NCBI GenBank assembly: GCA_028278425.1
Contig: JANQEJ010000103.1
Location: 1-38,922, forward strand
From: Planctomycetota bacterium
Lineage (GTDB): Bacteria; Planctomycetota; UBA1135; GCA-002686595
Direction of reading: 5' to 3'
Length of the DNA stretch: 38,922 nucleotides
In this document: in pieces, positions 17,022 through 24,594 of the stretch
How the letters are laid out: the number at the start of each line of letters is the position of its first letter
How positions within the stretch are numbered: position 1 is the first letter of the stretch
The notes under the pieces: model-generated
What the model was told of the DNA's origin: nothing
Databases searched by the model: none
What the model saw: the letters and a program-made list of their open reading frames with translations, nothing else
Made by a program: the position numbers and the translations under genes

Positions 17022-17103
17022 AGAACGAGCACGCCGCCCGCGAGGAGCGGCGCGGCGACGGCCGCAAGAGGCGTGGACCGGGGCATCGGGAGGACTACCT
17101 TTG

Positions 17104-17109
17104 TACACT
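17104..17109 (+). promoter_or_regulatory. Putative -10 box (TACACT) of the lysS operon
   Basis: TACACT predicts a transcription start near 17116, just before the leader hairpin, with a leader of about 49 bases. The same hexamer precedes the TIR gene. No good -35 is visible. Confidence 0.35.
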
Positions 17110-17119
17110 CCCCGCCACT

Positions 17120-17149
17120 CGGCCGCTGGAGCCCGCGCTCCCGCGGCCG
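17120..17149. promoter_or_regulatory. Strong hairpin upstream of lysS
   Basis: Seven bp (CGGCCGC / GCGGCCG), one T-C mismatch, then five bp (GGAGC / GCTCC) around a CCGC loop. A pyrimidine-rich run (TTCTTCTCC) follows, and the lysS ATG is 15 bases downstream with no Shine-Dalgarno. It is either the terminator of the preceding propeller gene or a 5'-terminal stem-loop of the lysS mRNA. It is not a recognised T-box or riboswitch. Confidence 0.55.
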
Positions 17150-17164
17150 GTTCTTCTCCGACCG

Positions 17165-18646
17165 ATGACCGACCTCGCCCACCCCGACCGCCTCGCCAAG
17201 GTGGAGGCCATGCGCGCCGCCGGGCTCGACCCGTATCCCCCGCGGGGCGTGCAGGCGCAGCCGATCGCCGAGGTGCAGGACGGCGGCGGCACCACGGAGG
17301 AGCCGGGTCCGTTGATCGGCGAGACCGTGACGATCGCCGGCCGGCTGATGGGCCTGCGCGACTTCGGCAAGCTGATCTTCGCGCCGGTGCTCGACCGCAC
17401 CGGCCGGATGCAGGCCGGGCTCCAGAAGAAGGAGCTCACCGACTGGTGGCCGCAGCGCAAGCACCTCGACGGCGGCGACCAGGTGGCGGTGACCGGGGAG
17501 CTCGGCCGCACCCAGAAGGGCGAGCTGACCGTCTGGGCGCGCGAGGTGAAGCTCCTCGCCAAGGCCGTCGCGCCCCCGCCGGAGAAGTGGCACGGGCTCG
17601 TCGACGTCGAGCAGCGCTACCGGCGGCGCTACGTCGACCTCTGGGCCCACGAGGGCGTGCGCGAGGTGTTCGTCGCGCGCAGCCGGATCTTGTCGTTGTC
17701 GCGGCGCTTCCTCGAGGAGCGCGGCTTCCTCGAGGTCGAGACCCCGACGCTCCACCCGATCTTCGGAGGCGCGACCGCGCGGCCGTTCACGACGCACCAC
17801 AACGCGCTCGGCGCGGACCTCTTCCTGCGCATCGCGCCGGAGCTCTACCTCAAGCGCCTGATCGTCGGCGGGCTCGAGCGCGTCTTCGAGGTGGCCCGCA
17901 ACTTCCGCAACGAAGGCCTCTCGACCCGCCACAACCCCGAGTTCACCATGCTCGAGCTCTACCAGGCGCAGGCGGACTACCGCCACATGATGGAGCTCAT
18001 GGAGGCGCTCGTCGAGCACCTCGCCGCCGAGCTGCACGGCGCGACGAAGGCCGAGTTCCGCGGCGAGACCTACGACCTGAAGGCGCCCTTCGCGCGGCGC
18101 TCCTACGCCGAGCTCTTCGGCGAGCACAACGGCTGCGAGGTGCACGACGAGGACGCCGTGCGCGCGCGCGCGGCCGAGCTCGAGCTCCAGGTCGACCCCG
18201 AGCTCGGCTACTGGCACCTCGCCGGGCAGGTCTTCGACCACACGGTCGAGCCGCACCTCAAGGGTCCGGTCTTCGTGACCGATTACCCGGTACCGATCTG
18301 TCCCCTCGCCAAGGTCCACCCCGAGGACCCGCGCTTCGCGGAGCGCTTCGAGCTCTTCATCGCCGGAATGGAGATCGCCAACGCCTTCACCGAGCTGAAC
18401 GACCCCGCCGAGCAGGAGCGCCGCTTCGCCGAGCAGGTGGCGAGCAAGGACCCGGAAACGCCGGGCGAGGTCGACGTCGACTACGTGCAGGCGTTGGAAT
18501 ACGGCATGCCGCCCGCCGGCGGTCTCGGCATCGGGGTCGATCGGCTCGCGATGATTCTCACCAACCAGGACTCGATCCGGGACGTACTGCTCTTCCCCGC
18601 GATGCGGCCGCAGCACTCCCACGACGACGAACCCGAAGCCACCTAG
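17165..18646 (+). CDS. lysS: Lysyl-tRNA synthetase, class II
   Basis: 493 residues, the usual length for bacterial LysS. It charges tRNA-Lys with lysine in the cytosol. The N-terminal OB-fold anticodon-binding domain (about 50-145, VTIAGRLMGLRDFGKLIF) is followed by the class II core: RRRYVDLWAHEGVREVF leading into motif 1 (SRRFLEERGFLEVETPTL), motif 2 in FRNEGLSTRHNPEFTMLE, and motif 3 in GGLGIGVDRLAMIL. TDYPVPICPLAK and GMEIANAFTELND are typical LysS segments. The start MTDLAHPDRLAK is the first ATG of the conserved frame. It heads a tight run with a Lol-type transporter (5-base gap). Confidence 0.97.
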   Translation: MTDLAHPDRLAKVEAMRAAGLDPYPPRGVQAQPIAEVQDGGGTTEEPGPLIGETVTIAGRLMGLRDFGKLIFAPVLDRTGRMQAGLQKKELTDWWPQRKHLDGGDQVAVTGELGRTQKGELTVWAREVKLLAKAVAPPPEKWHGLVDVEQRYRRRYVDLWAHEGVREVFVARSRILSLSRRFLEERGFLEVETPTLHPIFGGATARPFTTHHNALGADLFLRIAPELYLKRLIVGGLERVFEVARNFRNEGLSTRHNPEFTMLELYQAQADYRHMMELMEALVEHLAAELHGATKAEFRGETYDLKAPFARRSYAELFGEHNGCEVHDEDAVRARAAELELQVDPELGYWHLAGQVFDHTVEPHLKGPVFVTDYPVPICPLAKVHPEDPRFAERFELFIAGMEIANAFTELNDPAEQERRFAEQVASKDPETPGEVDVDYVQALEYGMPPAGGLGIGVDRLAMILTNQDSIRDVLLFPAMRPQHSHDDEPEAT

Positions 18647-18651
18647 GACCC

Positions 18652-20121
18652 TTGTTTCGCTCGTTTCTGAGCTGGCGCTATCTGACGGCGCGCCGCACGA
18701 ACCTGATCGGCATCGGGGGCATCTTCATCGGCGTCTTCGCGCTCATCCTGATCCTGTCGATCATGACGGGGTTCCTCGACGAGAGCAAAAAGGCGATACG
18801 TCGGAGCCTCTCCGACATCATCATCACGCCCGCGAAGCTGGACCCCACGGTCCCGTCCGACGCGGAGCCGCTGCTCTCCAAGGTGCGCGCGCACCCGGGC
18901 GTCGCGGCCGCGGCCCCGCACCTGAACTGGTTCGCGCTCATCACGCTCCCCGGAAACACGGCCGACGCCTTCTCCGAGCGGTTTCTCAGCAGCTCGGAGC
19001 ACAGCGAGACGGCGGGCGTCCAGCTCGTCGGCGTGGACGTGCACACCGACAAGCGCATCGCCGCCGCGGCGGCCTGCGTCGTGCCGCGGCTCTTCGGCCT
19101 CGACCTCCGCCCGCCGCGCATCCAGGACGAGTTCGACACGAGCGAGCTTCTCGCCGCGCTGTCCCGCGAGTCCAAGGTCGGCGCGCAGGTCGCCAACCCG
19201 CTCTTCCCCTTCGCGCAGCCGCCGATGGCCTCCACGCGCGAGCGGCCCCTGCCGGCCGTGGTGCTCGGCGAGCAACTCCTCTACCGCCTGAACCTGGGCC
19301 GCGGCTCGCAGATCCAGCTCTCGACCGGCGTGCGCGACCCCGAGGCGAAGGAGTGGGTGTTCAACAACCGCCGCTTCGTCGTCGCCGGGAGCTTCCGCTC
19401 CACCGAGAACGACATGGATCTCGGGCGCATCTACATGGAGCGCGAGGAGCTCGCCGATTTCCTCGGCGGAACGCAGCAGTACAGCGAGGTCCTGGTCCGG
19501 CTCGAGGACTACGACGAGGACGGCGAGCGCATCTGCGAGGAGCTGCGGACGGAGCTCGCGGAGGCGGGCCTCATCGCCGGCGGCTACTACCGGGCCGGTG
19601 AAGTCCGCACCTGGGAGCAATACCGCGGCAACATCCTCGGCGCGATCAAGAACGAGCGCGTCCTGATGATGATCATGCTCAGCCTCGTGCTGCTCGTCGC
19701 CGGCTTCACCGTCTTCGCCATCCTCTCGATGATGGTCACGGAGAAGCGGCGCGACATCGGCATCCTGGCCGCGATCGGCGCGACGCCGAAGGGCGTGCTC
19801 GACCTCTTCCTCATGATCGCCTTCTGGGACGCGCTGATCGGCGCGGCGCTCGGCGCGATCTTCGGCACGTGGGCCGCGCTCAAGATCGATCCGATCGAGC
19901 GCTGGCTCTCTTCGCACCTCAACTTCTGGCCCTTCCCCGAGGAGGGCGTGCAGATCTTCGACCGGAACGTCTACCTCTTCGACTACATCCCGACCATCGT
20001 GCAGCCCTACGCCGTCGCGGCGATCGTGCTCGGCGCCTTCTTCTGCGCGCTGCTCTTCGCGGCGATCCCCGCCTTCCGCGCGGCGCGGATGGATCCGTTG
20101 GAGGCACTCCGGTATGAGTGA
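18652..20121 (+). CDS. LolC/LolE-type ABC transporter permease
   Basis: 489 residues from a TTG start five bases after the lysS stop. The topology is that of lipoprotein-releasing permeases: one N-terminal membrane segment (IGIGGIFIGVFALILILS), a long periplasmic MacB-like domain (about 55-330), then three C-terminal segments of the FtsX domain (MIMLSLVLLVAGFTVFAIL, a segment in FLMIAFWDALIGAALGA, and VAAIVLGAFFCALLFAAIP), with the cytoplasmic loop TEKRRDIGILAAIGA and the terminal RMDPLEALRYE. It overlaps lolD by eight bases. A single permease gene implies a homodimer (LolF-type arrangement) unless a second copy exists elsewhere. It moves lipoproteins from the inner membrane. Confidence 0.9.
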   Translation: MFRSFLSWRYLTARRTNLIGIGGIFIGVFALILILSIMTGFLDESKKAIRRSLSDIIITPAKLDPTVPSDAEPLLSKVRAHPGVAAAAPHLNWFALITLPGNTADAFSERFLSSSEHSETAGVQLVGVDVHTDKRIAAAAACVVPRLFGLDLRPPRIQDEFDTSELLAALSRESKVGAQVANPLFPFAQPPMASTRERPLPAVVLGEQLLYRLNLGRGSQIQLSTGVRDPEAKEWVFNNRRFVVAGSFRSTENDMDLGRIYMEREELADFLGGTQQYSEVLVRLEDYDEDGERICEELRTELAEAGLIAGGYYRAGEVRTWEQYRGNILGAIKNERVLMMIMLSLVLLVAGFTVFAILSMMVTEKRRDIGILAAIGATPKGVLDLFLMIAFWDALIGAALGAIFGTWAALKIDPIERWLSSHLNFWPFPEEGVQIFDRNVYLFDYIPTIVQPYAVAAIVLGAFFCALLFAAIPAFRAARMDPLEALRYE

Positions 20122-20923
20122 TCCCGTGGAACGTCCCGCCGACGCCGCGACCCCGCCGGCGCGCCCCGGCCCCGACCTGAGCTCGCCGCTCCCCGCCGTC
20201 GCGCCGCGCGTGCCGGTGATCTCGGTGCGCGGCGTGCGCAAGTCCTTCAAGATCGGCGACCGCAGCCTCGAGATCCTCCACGGCATCGACCTCGACCTGA
20301 ACCCCGGTGAGCTCGTCGCGCTCGTCGGCTCGTCGGGCGCCGGCAAGTCGACGCTCCTGCACATCCTCGGGCTCCTCGACCGGCCGACCGAGGGCCAGGT
20401 CAACGTGCTCGCCCGCGACGCTTGGTCGCGCTCGATCGCCGAGCGCGCGGCGCTGCGCAACAAGGAGATCGGGTTCGTCTTCCAGTTCTACCACCTGCTG
20501 TCCGAGCTCACGGCGCTGGAGAACGCGCTCCTTCCCGCGATGATCGCCGAGTCCCGCCTCGGCTATTCCCGCCGCCGCAGGGACTACGAGGGCCGCGCCC
20601 GCGAGCTCCTCGACCGTTTCGGCATGACGCCGCGGCTCACCCACCGCCCGCCCCAGCTCTCCGGCGGCGAGAAGCAGCGCGTGGCGATGGCGCGCGCCCT
20701 CCTGCACAACCCCAAGGTCCTCCTCGCGGACGAGCCCACCGGCAACCTGGACAGCGCGACGGGCGAGAAGGTGCTCGAGCTGCTCTTCGAGGAGCAGAAG
20801 CGCCGCGAGTTCACCATGGTCCTCGTGACGCACGACGAGCGCATCGCGCGGCTCTGCCGGCGAACGCTCCACATGGAGGACGGCGAGATCCAGGCCGACT
20901 CGACGGTGCCGGTTCCGGACTAA
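20114..20923 (+). CDS. lolD: Lipoprotein-releasing ABC transporter ATP-binding protein
   Basis: 269 residues. After a Pro/Ala-rich extension of ~35 residues absent from typical LolD comes a complete ATPase: Walker A GSSGAGKST, Q-loop in FVFQFYHLLSEL, signature LSGGEKQRVAMARAL, Walker B VLLADEPTGNLDS and the switch His in VTHDE. FQFYHLLSELTALEN is characteristic of the LolD/MacB/FtsE group. The start overlaps the permease stop, so the two are translationally coupled and form one transporter at the inner membrane. Confidence 0.92.
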   Translation: MSDPVERPADAATPPARPGPDLSSPLPAVAPRVPVISVRGVRKSFKIGDRSLEILHGIDLDLNPGELVALVGSSGAGKSTLLHILGLLDRPTEGQVNVLARDAWSRSIAERAALRNKEIGFVFQFYHLLSELTALENALLPAMIAESRLGYSRRRRDYEGRARELLDRFGMTPRLTHRPPQLSGGEKQRVAMARALLHNPKVLLADEPTGNLDSATGEKVLELLFEEQKRREFTMVLVTHDERIARLCRRTLHMEDGEIQADSTVPVPD

Positions 20924-20956
20924 CAGAGGACTTGTGCAGCGCTCGGCGCGCACCTC

Positions 20957-22516
20957 TCATTGTTCCGTCGCGGCTTCCGGGGCCTGGACGGAGACCGGCT
21001 CGGATTCGAGCACGCGGAAACCGGCGATGCGGCTCGGCCCCGGCAGGACTTCCTGGATGTAGGCAGGCTCGTCGCCGACCGCCCCATAGATGGGGCCCTT
21101 GGGCAGGAACAGGTACTTGGTGATCTGACCGCGCGGAGACACTTCCTCGACCTCGTCGAAGGCCAGGTTCTGGAGAGTGGAGAGGTTCGCGAGGATGTCT
21201 TCGAGCAACAGGTCGCGAGCGGCGGGGTTAAACGTGCCGGTGAAGAGCGCGACACCCTCCGCGTAGTCGGAGTGCGTGACGAAGACGGTGGCGGCCGAGG
21301 CGATCTGGCCGGTGAACTCGAGCAGGTCGACGATCCGCTGGTTGCGCGATTCTCGACGAATGTCCTGCATGCACTCCAGGATGCTCTGGAAGGAGAGCGG
21401 TCGATAGACCGCGTACCAAGGATCCCACGATTGGGCGTTCATCACGACTTCAGCCTCTACCGAGCTGCCGAAGACGATCAACGGGTGCTCGCTGACGTTG
21501 CTGATGTGGACGTAGACGGCGAAGAACTGCCTGGTGAAGTAGCTCCCGAAGAGACGCTGAGAGGAGATCTCGTCCAGCAGCATGAGGCGCACCTGAAGCT
21601 CCCTGTCGTCGATGACGGCGAACGTCCTGCGCGCGTACGATCCCTCCCTGATGCGCTCCAAGGGAGTCTTGGCCTCGGAGCTCGTCCTTTCGAAGGCATC
21701 GATCTGCACCTTCTCGTGTTGCGCCAGGTCCTTCAGGGGGATCGTGATCCTTAGAGAAACGTCGCCTTCCTCGACCTCCGCCAGTACGGCGCTTTCCGCG
21801 AGATCGGCAGGGCCGACGACGATCTCGATAACATCCTGGATCTTCTTGCCATCGAGGGGGGCGTGGTACACGACGTCGAAGGACGCATTGCCGTCGATGT
21901 CCCGAATACGAACCGGTGAGCCGAGGATCTGGATCTTCTGGTTCTTGAGGCTTTCCGGGTCGAGAAGCGCTTGGAGCAGGGCAGCCTCCTCCTCGTCACC
22001 GGGGTCGGGGTGAAGGACGCTGATTTCCTTGATGAGAAGCTGTCCTCTTTCTCGAATCGCGTCGAGGTTCCCGGCCGCATCCGCCGGCAGAACCGTGAGC
22101 GTCAACAGATCGATCTGGAGGAGCTGCTTCGGGTCCGGGAAGGACAAGTGGTACAGGTTCGCCCGATCATCGTCCTGCCTGACCTCCGCGATCGGAGGGG
22201 AGACGAAGATGGTGGCCGCGACGTTCGGCTCACGGGGCAGCACGTAGACGTCGAGCTCGTCTTGCTCGGTCTTGAAGGTCGTCGAATAGACCTCGTCGGG
22301 GGCGATGATGGAGAAGAAGGCATCCGAAGGCGTGAGCCGAAACCCCGGAGCCACCTCGTAGTCCGGGCGAGTCATCGGGAAGGGCTCGAAGGGGTCCGGG
22401 ATCTTGCAGGCTGGGGCGAGCAGGAAAGCCAGGCCGAGCGCCCGCGCACACCATGGGGCCGACGAGTCGAGAACGGAGCTTGCGCACCGATAGAAGCGAG
22501 CGGAGGCAGAAATCAT
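20957..22516 (-). CDS. Putative lipoprotein of unknown function (519 aa)
   Basis: The ATG at 22516 has a good GAGAGG ribosome site; longer in-frame starts do not. The signal (about ARALGLAFLLAPAC) ends at a cysteine near residue 38, probably lipidated although the box A-P-A-C is not canonical. The mature protein is soluble, acidic and mixed alpha/beta. Several segments (EVVVGPADLAESAV, RITIPLKDLAQHEKVQIDAF) suggest beta-sandwich domains, but I recognise no family. It converges with lolD, with 33 bases between the stops. Confidence 0.7.
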   Translation of the reverse strand: MISASARFYRCASSVLDSSAPWCARALGLAFLLAPACKIPDPFEPFPMTRPDYEVAPGFRLTPSDAFFSIIAPDEVYSTTFKTEQDELDVYVLPREPNVAATIFVSPPIAEVRQDDDRANLYHLSFPDPKQLLQIDLLTLTVLPADAAGNLDAIRERGQLLIKEISVLHPDPGDEEEAALLQALLDPESLKNQKIQILGSPVRIRDIDGNASFDVVYHAPLDGKKIQDVIEIVVGPADLAESAVLAEVEEGDVSLRITIPLKDLAQHEKVQIDAFERTSSEAKTPLERIREGSYARRTFAVIDDRELQVRLMLLDEISSQRLFGSYFTRQFFAVYVHISNVSEHPLIVFGSSVEAEVVMNAQSWDPWYAVYRPLSFQSILECMQDIRRESRNQRIVDLLEFTGQIASAATVFVTHSDYAEGVALFTGTFNPAARDLLLEDILANLSTLQNLAFDEVEEVSPRGQITKYLFLPKGPIYGAVGDEPAYIQEVLPGPSRIAGFRVLESEPVSVQAPEAATEQ

Positions 22517-22649
22517 CGGGCAACCTCTCTCCTGAGAAGGCCTGGGCGGGCGAGACGCCGACCAATCTACTAAATGTGCTGCGGATCGCTGGCAGCCCCG
22601 TCCCCGAGTCACCCTTCGGCCGGGAGGCGCAAGCCGCGCAGGGCTCGCC

Positions 22650-23639
22650 TCACTCCTCACTCCACGTCTTCTCCCCCTCGCCCGACAGCTCCATCACCAT
22701 CTCCATCTCGATCTCGAAGCCGTCCTCCTCGATGAGCATGGTGATCTCCATCTCGCCGTCGAAGTCGTACTCCTCCGCCACGGGACGGCCCTCCTCGAGG
22801 GCGAACCACACCCGTGTCGTCCCCTCCGCGTCGCCGTCCATGGACACGGAGGCGCTCTCTCCGGGAGCGTCGTCGCCGAAGATCATGTCGCCGACGTCGT
22901 CCGCGGAGAACTCGACGGTCAGCTCGACGACCAGGAGCGCGCAGCGCAGCCCGCCGCGCTCCTCCGTGGTTTCCCACGTGACGGTCCCCTCGCCGCGCTC
23001 GCTGTCCTCGAAGGCCTCTTCGAAGGCCGCCTCTTGCTCCGCGTTCTCTTCGATGAAGAGCTCCGGACCGCCCGAGCGACGCAGGAGCTCGAACACCGCG
23101 TCCTCGTCGAGGTCCCAGGAGTCGCCCTCCTCGGCCTCGTCGTCGGGCAGGTAATGCTCGCACACGTAGCTGAGCAGGTGGTCCTTGAGATAGAGCTCGT
23201 CGACGTCTTCGCCGTCATCCGCGATCTCGGCCTCGACCTCGTCGTCGTCTCCGAGGCGGAGCTTCACGGTCCGGCCGTCGAGGGGGCCCTCCTCCTCGGT
23301 CTCCTCGTCGCCGTCGGTCTTGCGGCGCCAGACCTCCGCGTACTCGTGCGTGGCGGCGATCGGGCGGCCGTCCTCGACCTCGTCGATCGTCACCGTCAGC
23401 TCGACTCGTTCCAGCTTGTCCTCGCTCGTCATGCTGCCGCCGATCTCCTCCAGCGCCTCCGGCGGGAGCTCCTGACCGTTCACCGTGCCGGACAGGTCGC
23501 CGAGCTCCATGCGCGTCGTCGACTCGCTGCGGACGACGAGGGCGACGTCCTCCGAGTAGACCGCGCGGAGCTCCTCCCGTTCCGGAGCGACGAGGACCGC
23601 GGCGACGATCGCTCCCACCGACTTGACCAGGGCGTGCAT
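22650..23639 (-). CDS. Very acidic exported protein of unknown function
   Basis: 329 residues, starting at the ATG with AAGGAG five bases upstream. The N-terminus MHALVKSVGAIVAAVLVAPE is a plausible signal peptide. The mature part is extremely rich in Glu and Asp, with DEETEEEG, DDDEVEAEIADDGEDVDE and EEGDSWDLDEDAVFELL, and ends in a repetitive EITMLIEEDGFEIEMEMVMELSG-like beta segment. Acidic composition fits a periplasmic protein or metal/cation binder. No enzyme motif is seen. The next gene upstream on the same strand is 62 bases away. Confidence 0.75.
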   Translation of the reverse strand: MHALVKSVGAIVAAVLVAPEREELRAVYSEDVALVVRSESTTRMELGDLSGTVNGQELPPEALEEIGGSMTSEDKLERVELTVTIDEVEDGRPIAATHEYAEVWRRKTDGDEETEEEGPLDGRTVKLRLGDDDEVEAEIADDGEDVDELYLKDHLLSYVCEHYLPDDEAEEGDSWDLDEDAVFELLRRSGGPELFIEENAEQEAAFEEAFEDSERGEGTVTWETTEERGGLRCALLVVELTVEFSADDVGDMIFGDDAPGESASVSMDGDAEGTTRVWFALEEGRPVAEEYDFDGEMEITMLIEEDGFEIEMEMVMELSGEGEKTWSEE

Positions 23640-23701
23640 GACTTCTCCTTGGACTGGCACCGAACGTGCGCGCAGCCTAACGCGAACGGCGGCGCGGCGC
23701 C

Positions 23702-24505
23702 TCAGGCCGCCGGGCGGTATCGCCTGAGGCGCTTCACGATCTCGCGCGGGACCGGCAGGGACTCCCTGCGGGCGAACGCGTGCATCGCCCGCGTGGTGTA
23801 GCCGCCGGCGAAGGTGCCGTCGGCATACTCGACCTCCCAGTCCTCCAGCTCCGCGACCGCGACGGTGCACGTCTCCGGCGGCGGACCGTCGTGGTCCAAA
23901 GGCGGGGTCAGGAGCTCCGCCTCGGCCTCGCTCTCGGTCAGCTTCCGCAGCCGCCCCCAGACGTGCTCGACGGTGTCGCGATCGGTGCTGAAGGCGAAGC
24001 GCACGTAGGTGTCGTCCGGCCGCTCGGCGAAGGCCGTCCGCAGGTCCCCGAGCGACGCGCGCGCTTCGGCGTAAGCGGCAAGCAGCAGCGGCTCGTCCGC
24101 CGCCATCGCGACCGGCGGCGGCATCCGCGTGAACCGCCCGAGCACCGCGTACTTCAGGCACGGCAGCCCGACGGCGACGAAGGCCACGGTGGCGCTCACC
24201 CGGTCCGAAGGCCCGCCCTTCGACGGCAGGAGCCCGTGGGCCCACGCGTCGAGCAGGTGGTAGCTACAGACCGCGAGAACGAGCGCGGCCAGGATCCGCC
24301 GCACGCCGGGAACGCGGTGGTACGGCCAGAGGCTCAGGATCAGGAGCACCGCCGCCGCGTCGCACACGAGCACCGCGGCGAGCTGAAAGCCGTCGGCGAA
24401 GTCGGGCGGCCACGTGATCGCGGCGGCCCCGAGGGCGAGGCACGGAGCCAGTACCCAGAAGAGGAGCCGCGAACCGCCGAAGAGGTGGGAGCCGAAGGCC
24501 GCCAT
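23702..24505 (-). CDS. Membrane protein with DUF2314-like C-terminal domain
   Basis: 267 residues from the ATG at 24505. About four membrane segments fill the first 125 residues (LLFWVLAPCLALGAAAI, LAAVLVCDAAAVLLILSLW, ILAALVLAVCSYHLL, VSATVAFVAVGLPCL). The cytoplasmic end resembles DUF2314: TYVRFAFSTD, then EHVWGRLRKL, TPPLDHDGPPPETCTVAVAELEDWEVEYADGTFAGGYTTR in pieces, where EH-W, DW and GGYT-R are the family's typical positions. The role of DUF2314 is unknown. Divergent from the NRPS gene with 89 bases between. Confidence 0.7.
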   Translation of the reverse strand: MAAFGSHLFGGSRLLFWVLAPCLALGAAAITWPPDFADGFQLAAVLVCDAAAVLLILSLWPYHRVPGVRRILAALVLAVCSYHLLDAWAHGLLPSKGGPSDRVSATVAFVAVGLPCLKYAVLGRFTRMPPPVAMAADEPLLLAAYAEARASLGDLRTAFAERPDDTYVRFAFSTDRDTVEHVWGRLRKLTESEAEAELLTPPLDHDGPPPETCTVAVAELEDWEVEYADGTFAGGYTTRAMHAFARRESLPVPREIVKRLRRYRPAA

Positions 24506-24577
24506 GGTTCGGGGATCGGCTGTCGACGCGCTCCGCCTTGACCGGACGGGCGCATGTCCTCCCACCGAGCCGGCTGG

Positions 24578-24583
24578 TAGGAT
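24578..24583 (+). promoter_or_regulatory. TAGGAT box before the plus-strand NRPS gene
   Basis: The -10-like hexamer is 11 bases before the ATG and predicts a leader of about five bases. No Shine-Dalgarno is seen. A TTGACC at 24538-24543 is too far upstream (34 bases) to pair with it. Confidence 0.35.
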
Positions 24584-24594
24584 CCGACCGGCCC

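Noticed and set aside
20924..20956. Possible terminator (AGAGG ... CCTCT) between lolD and the convergent lipoprotein gene
   Set aside because: The stem is interrupted and weak in a 33-base spacer; not enough to call.
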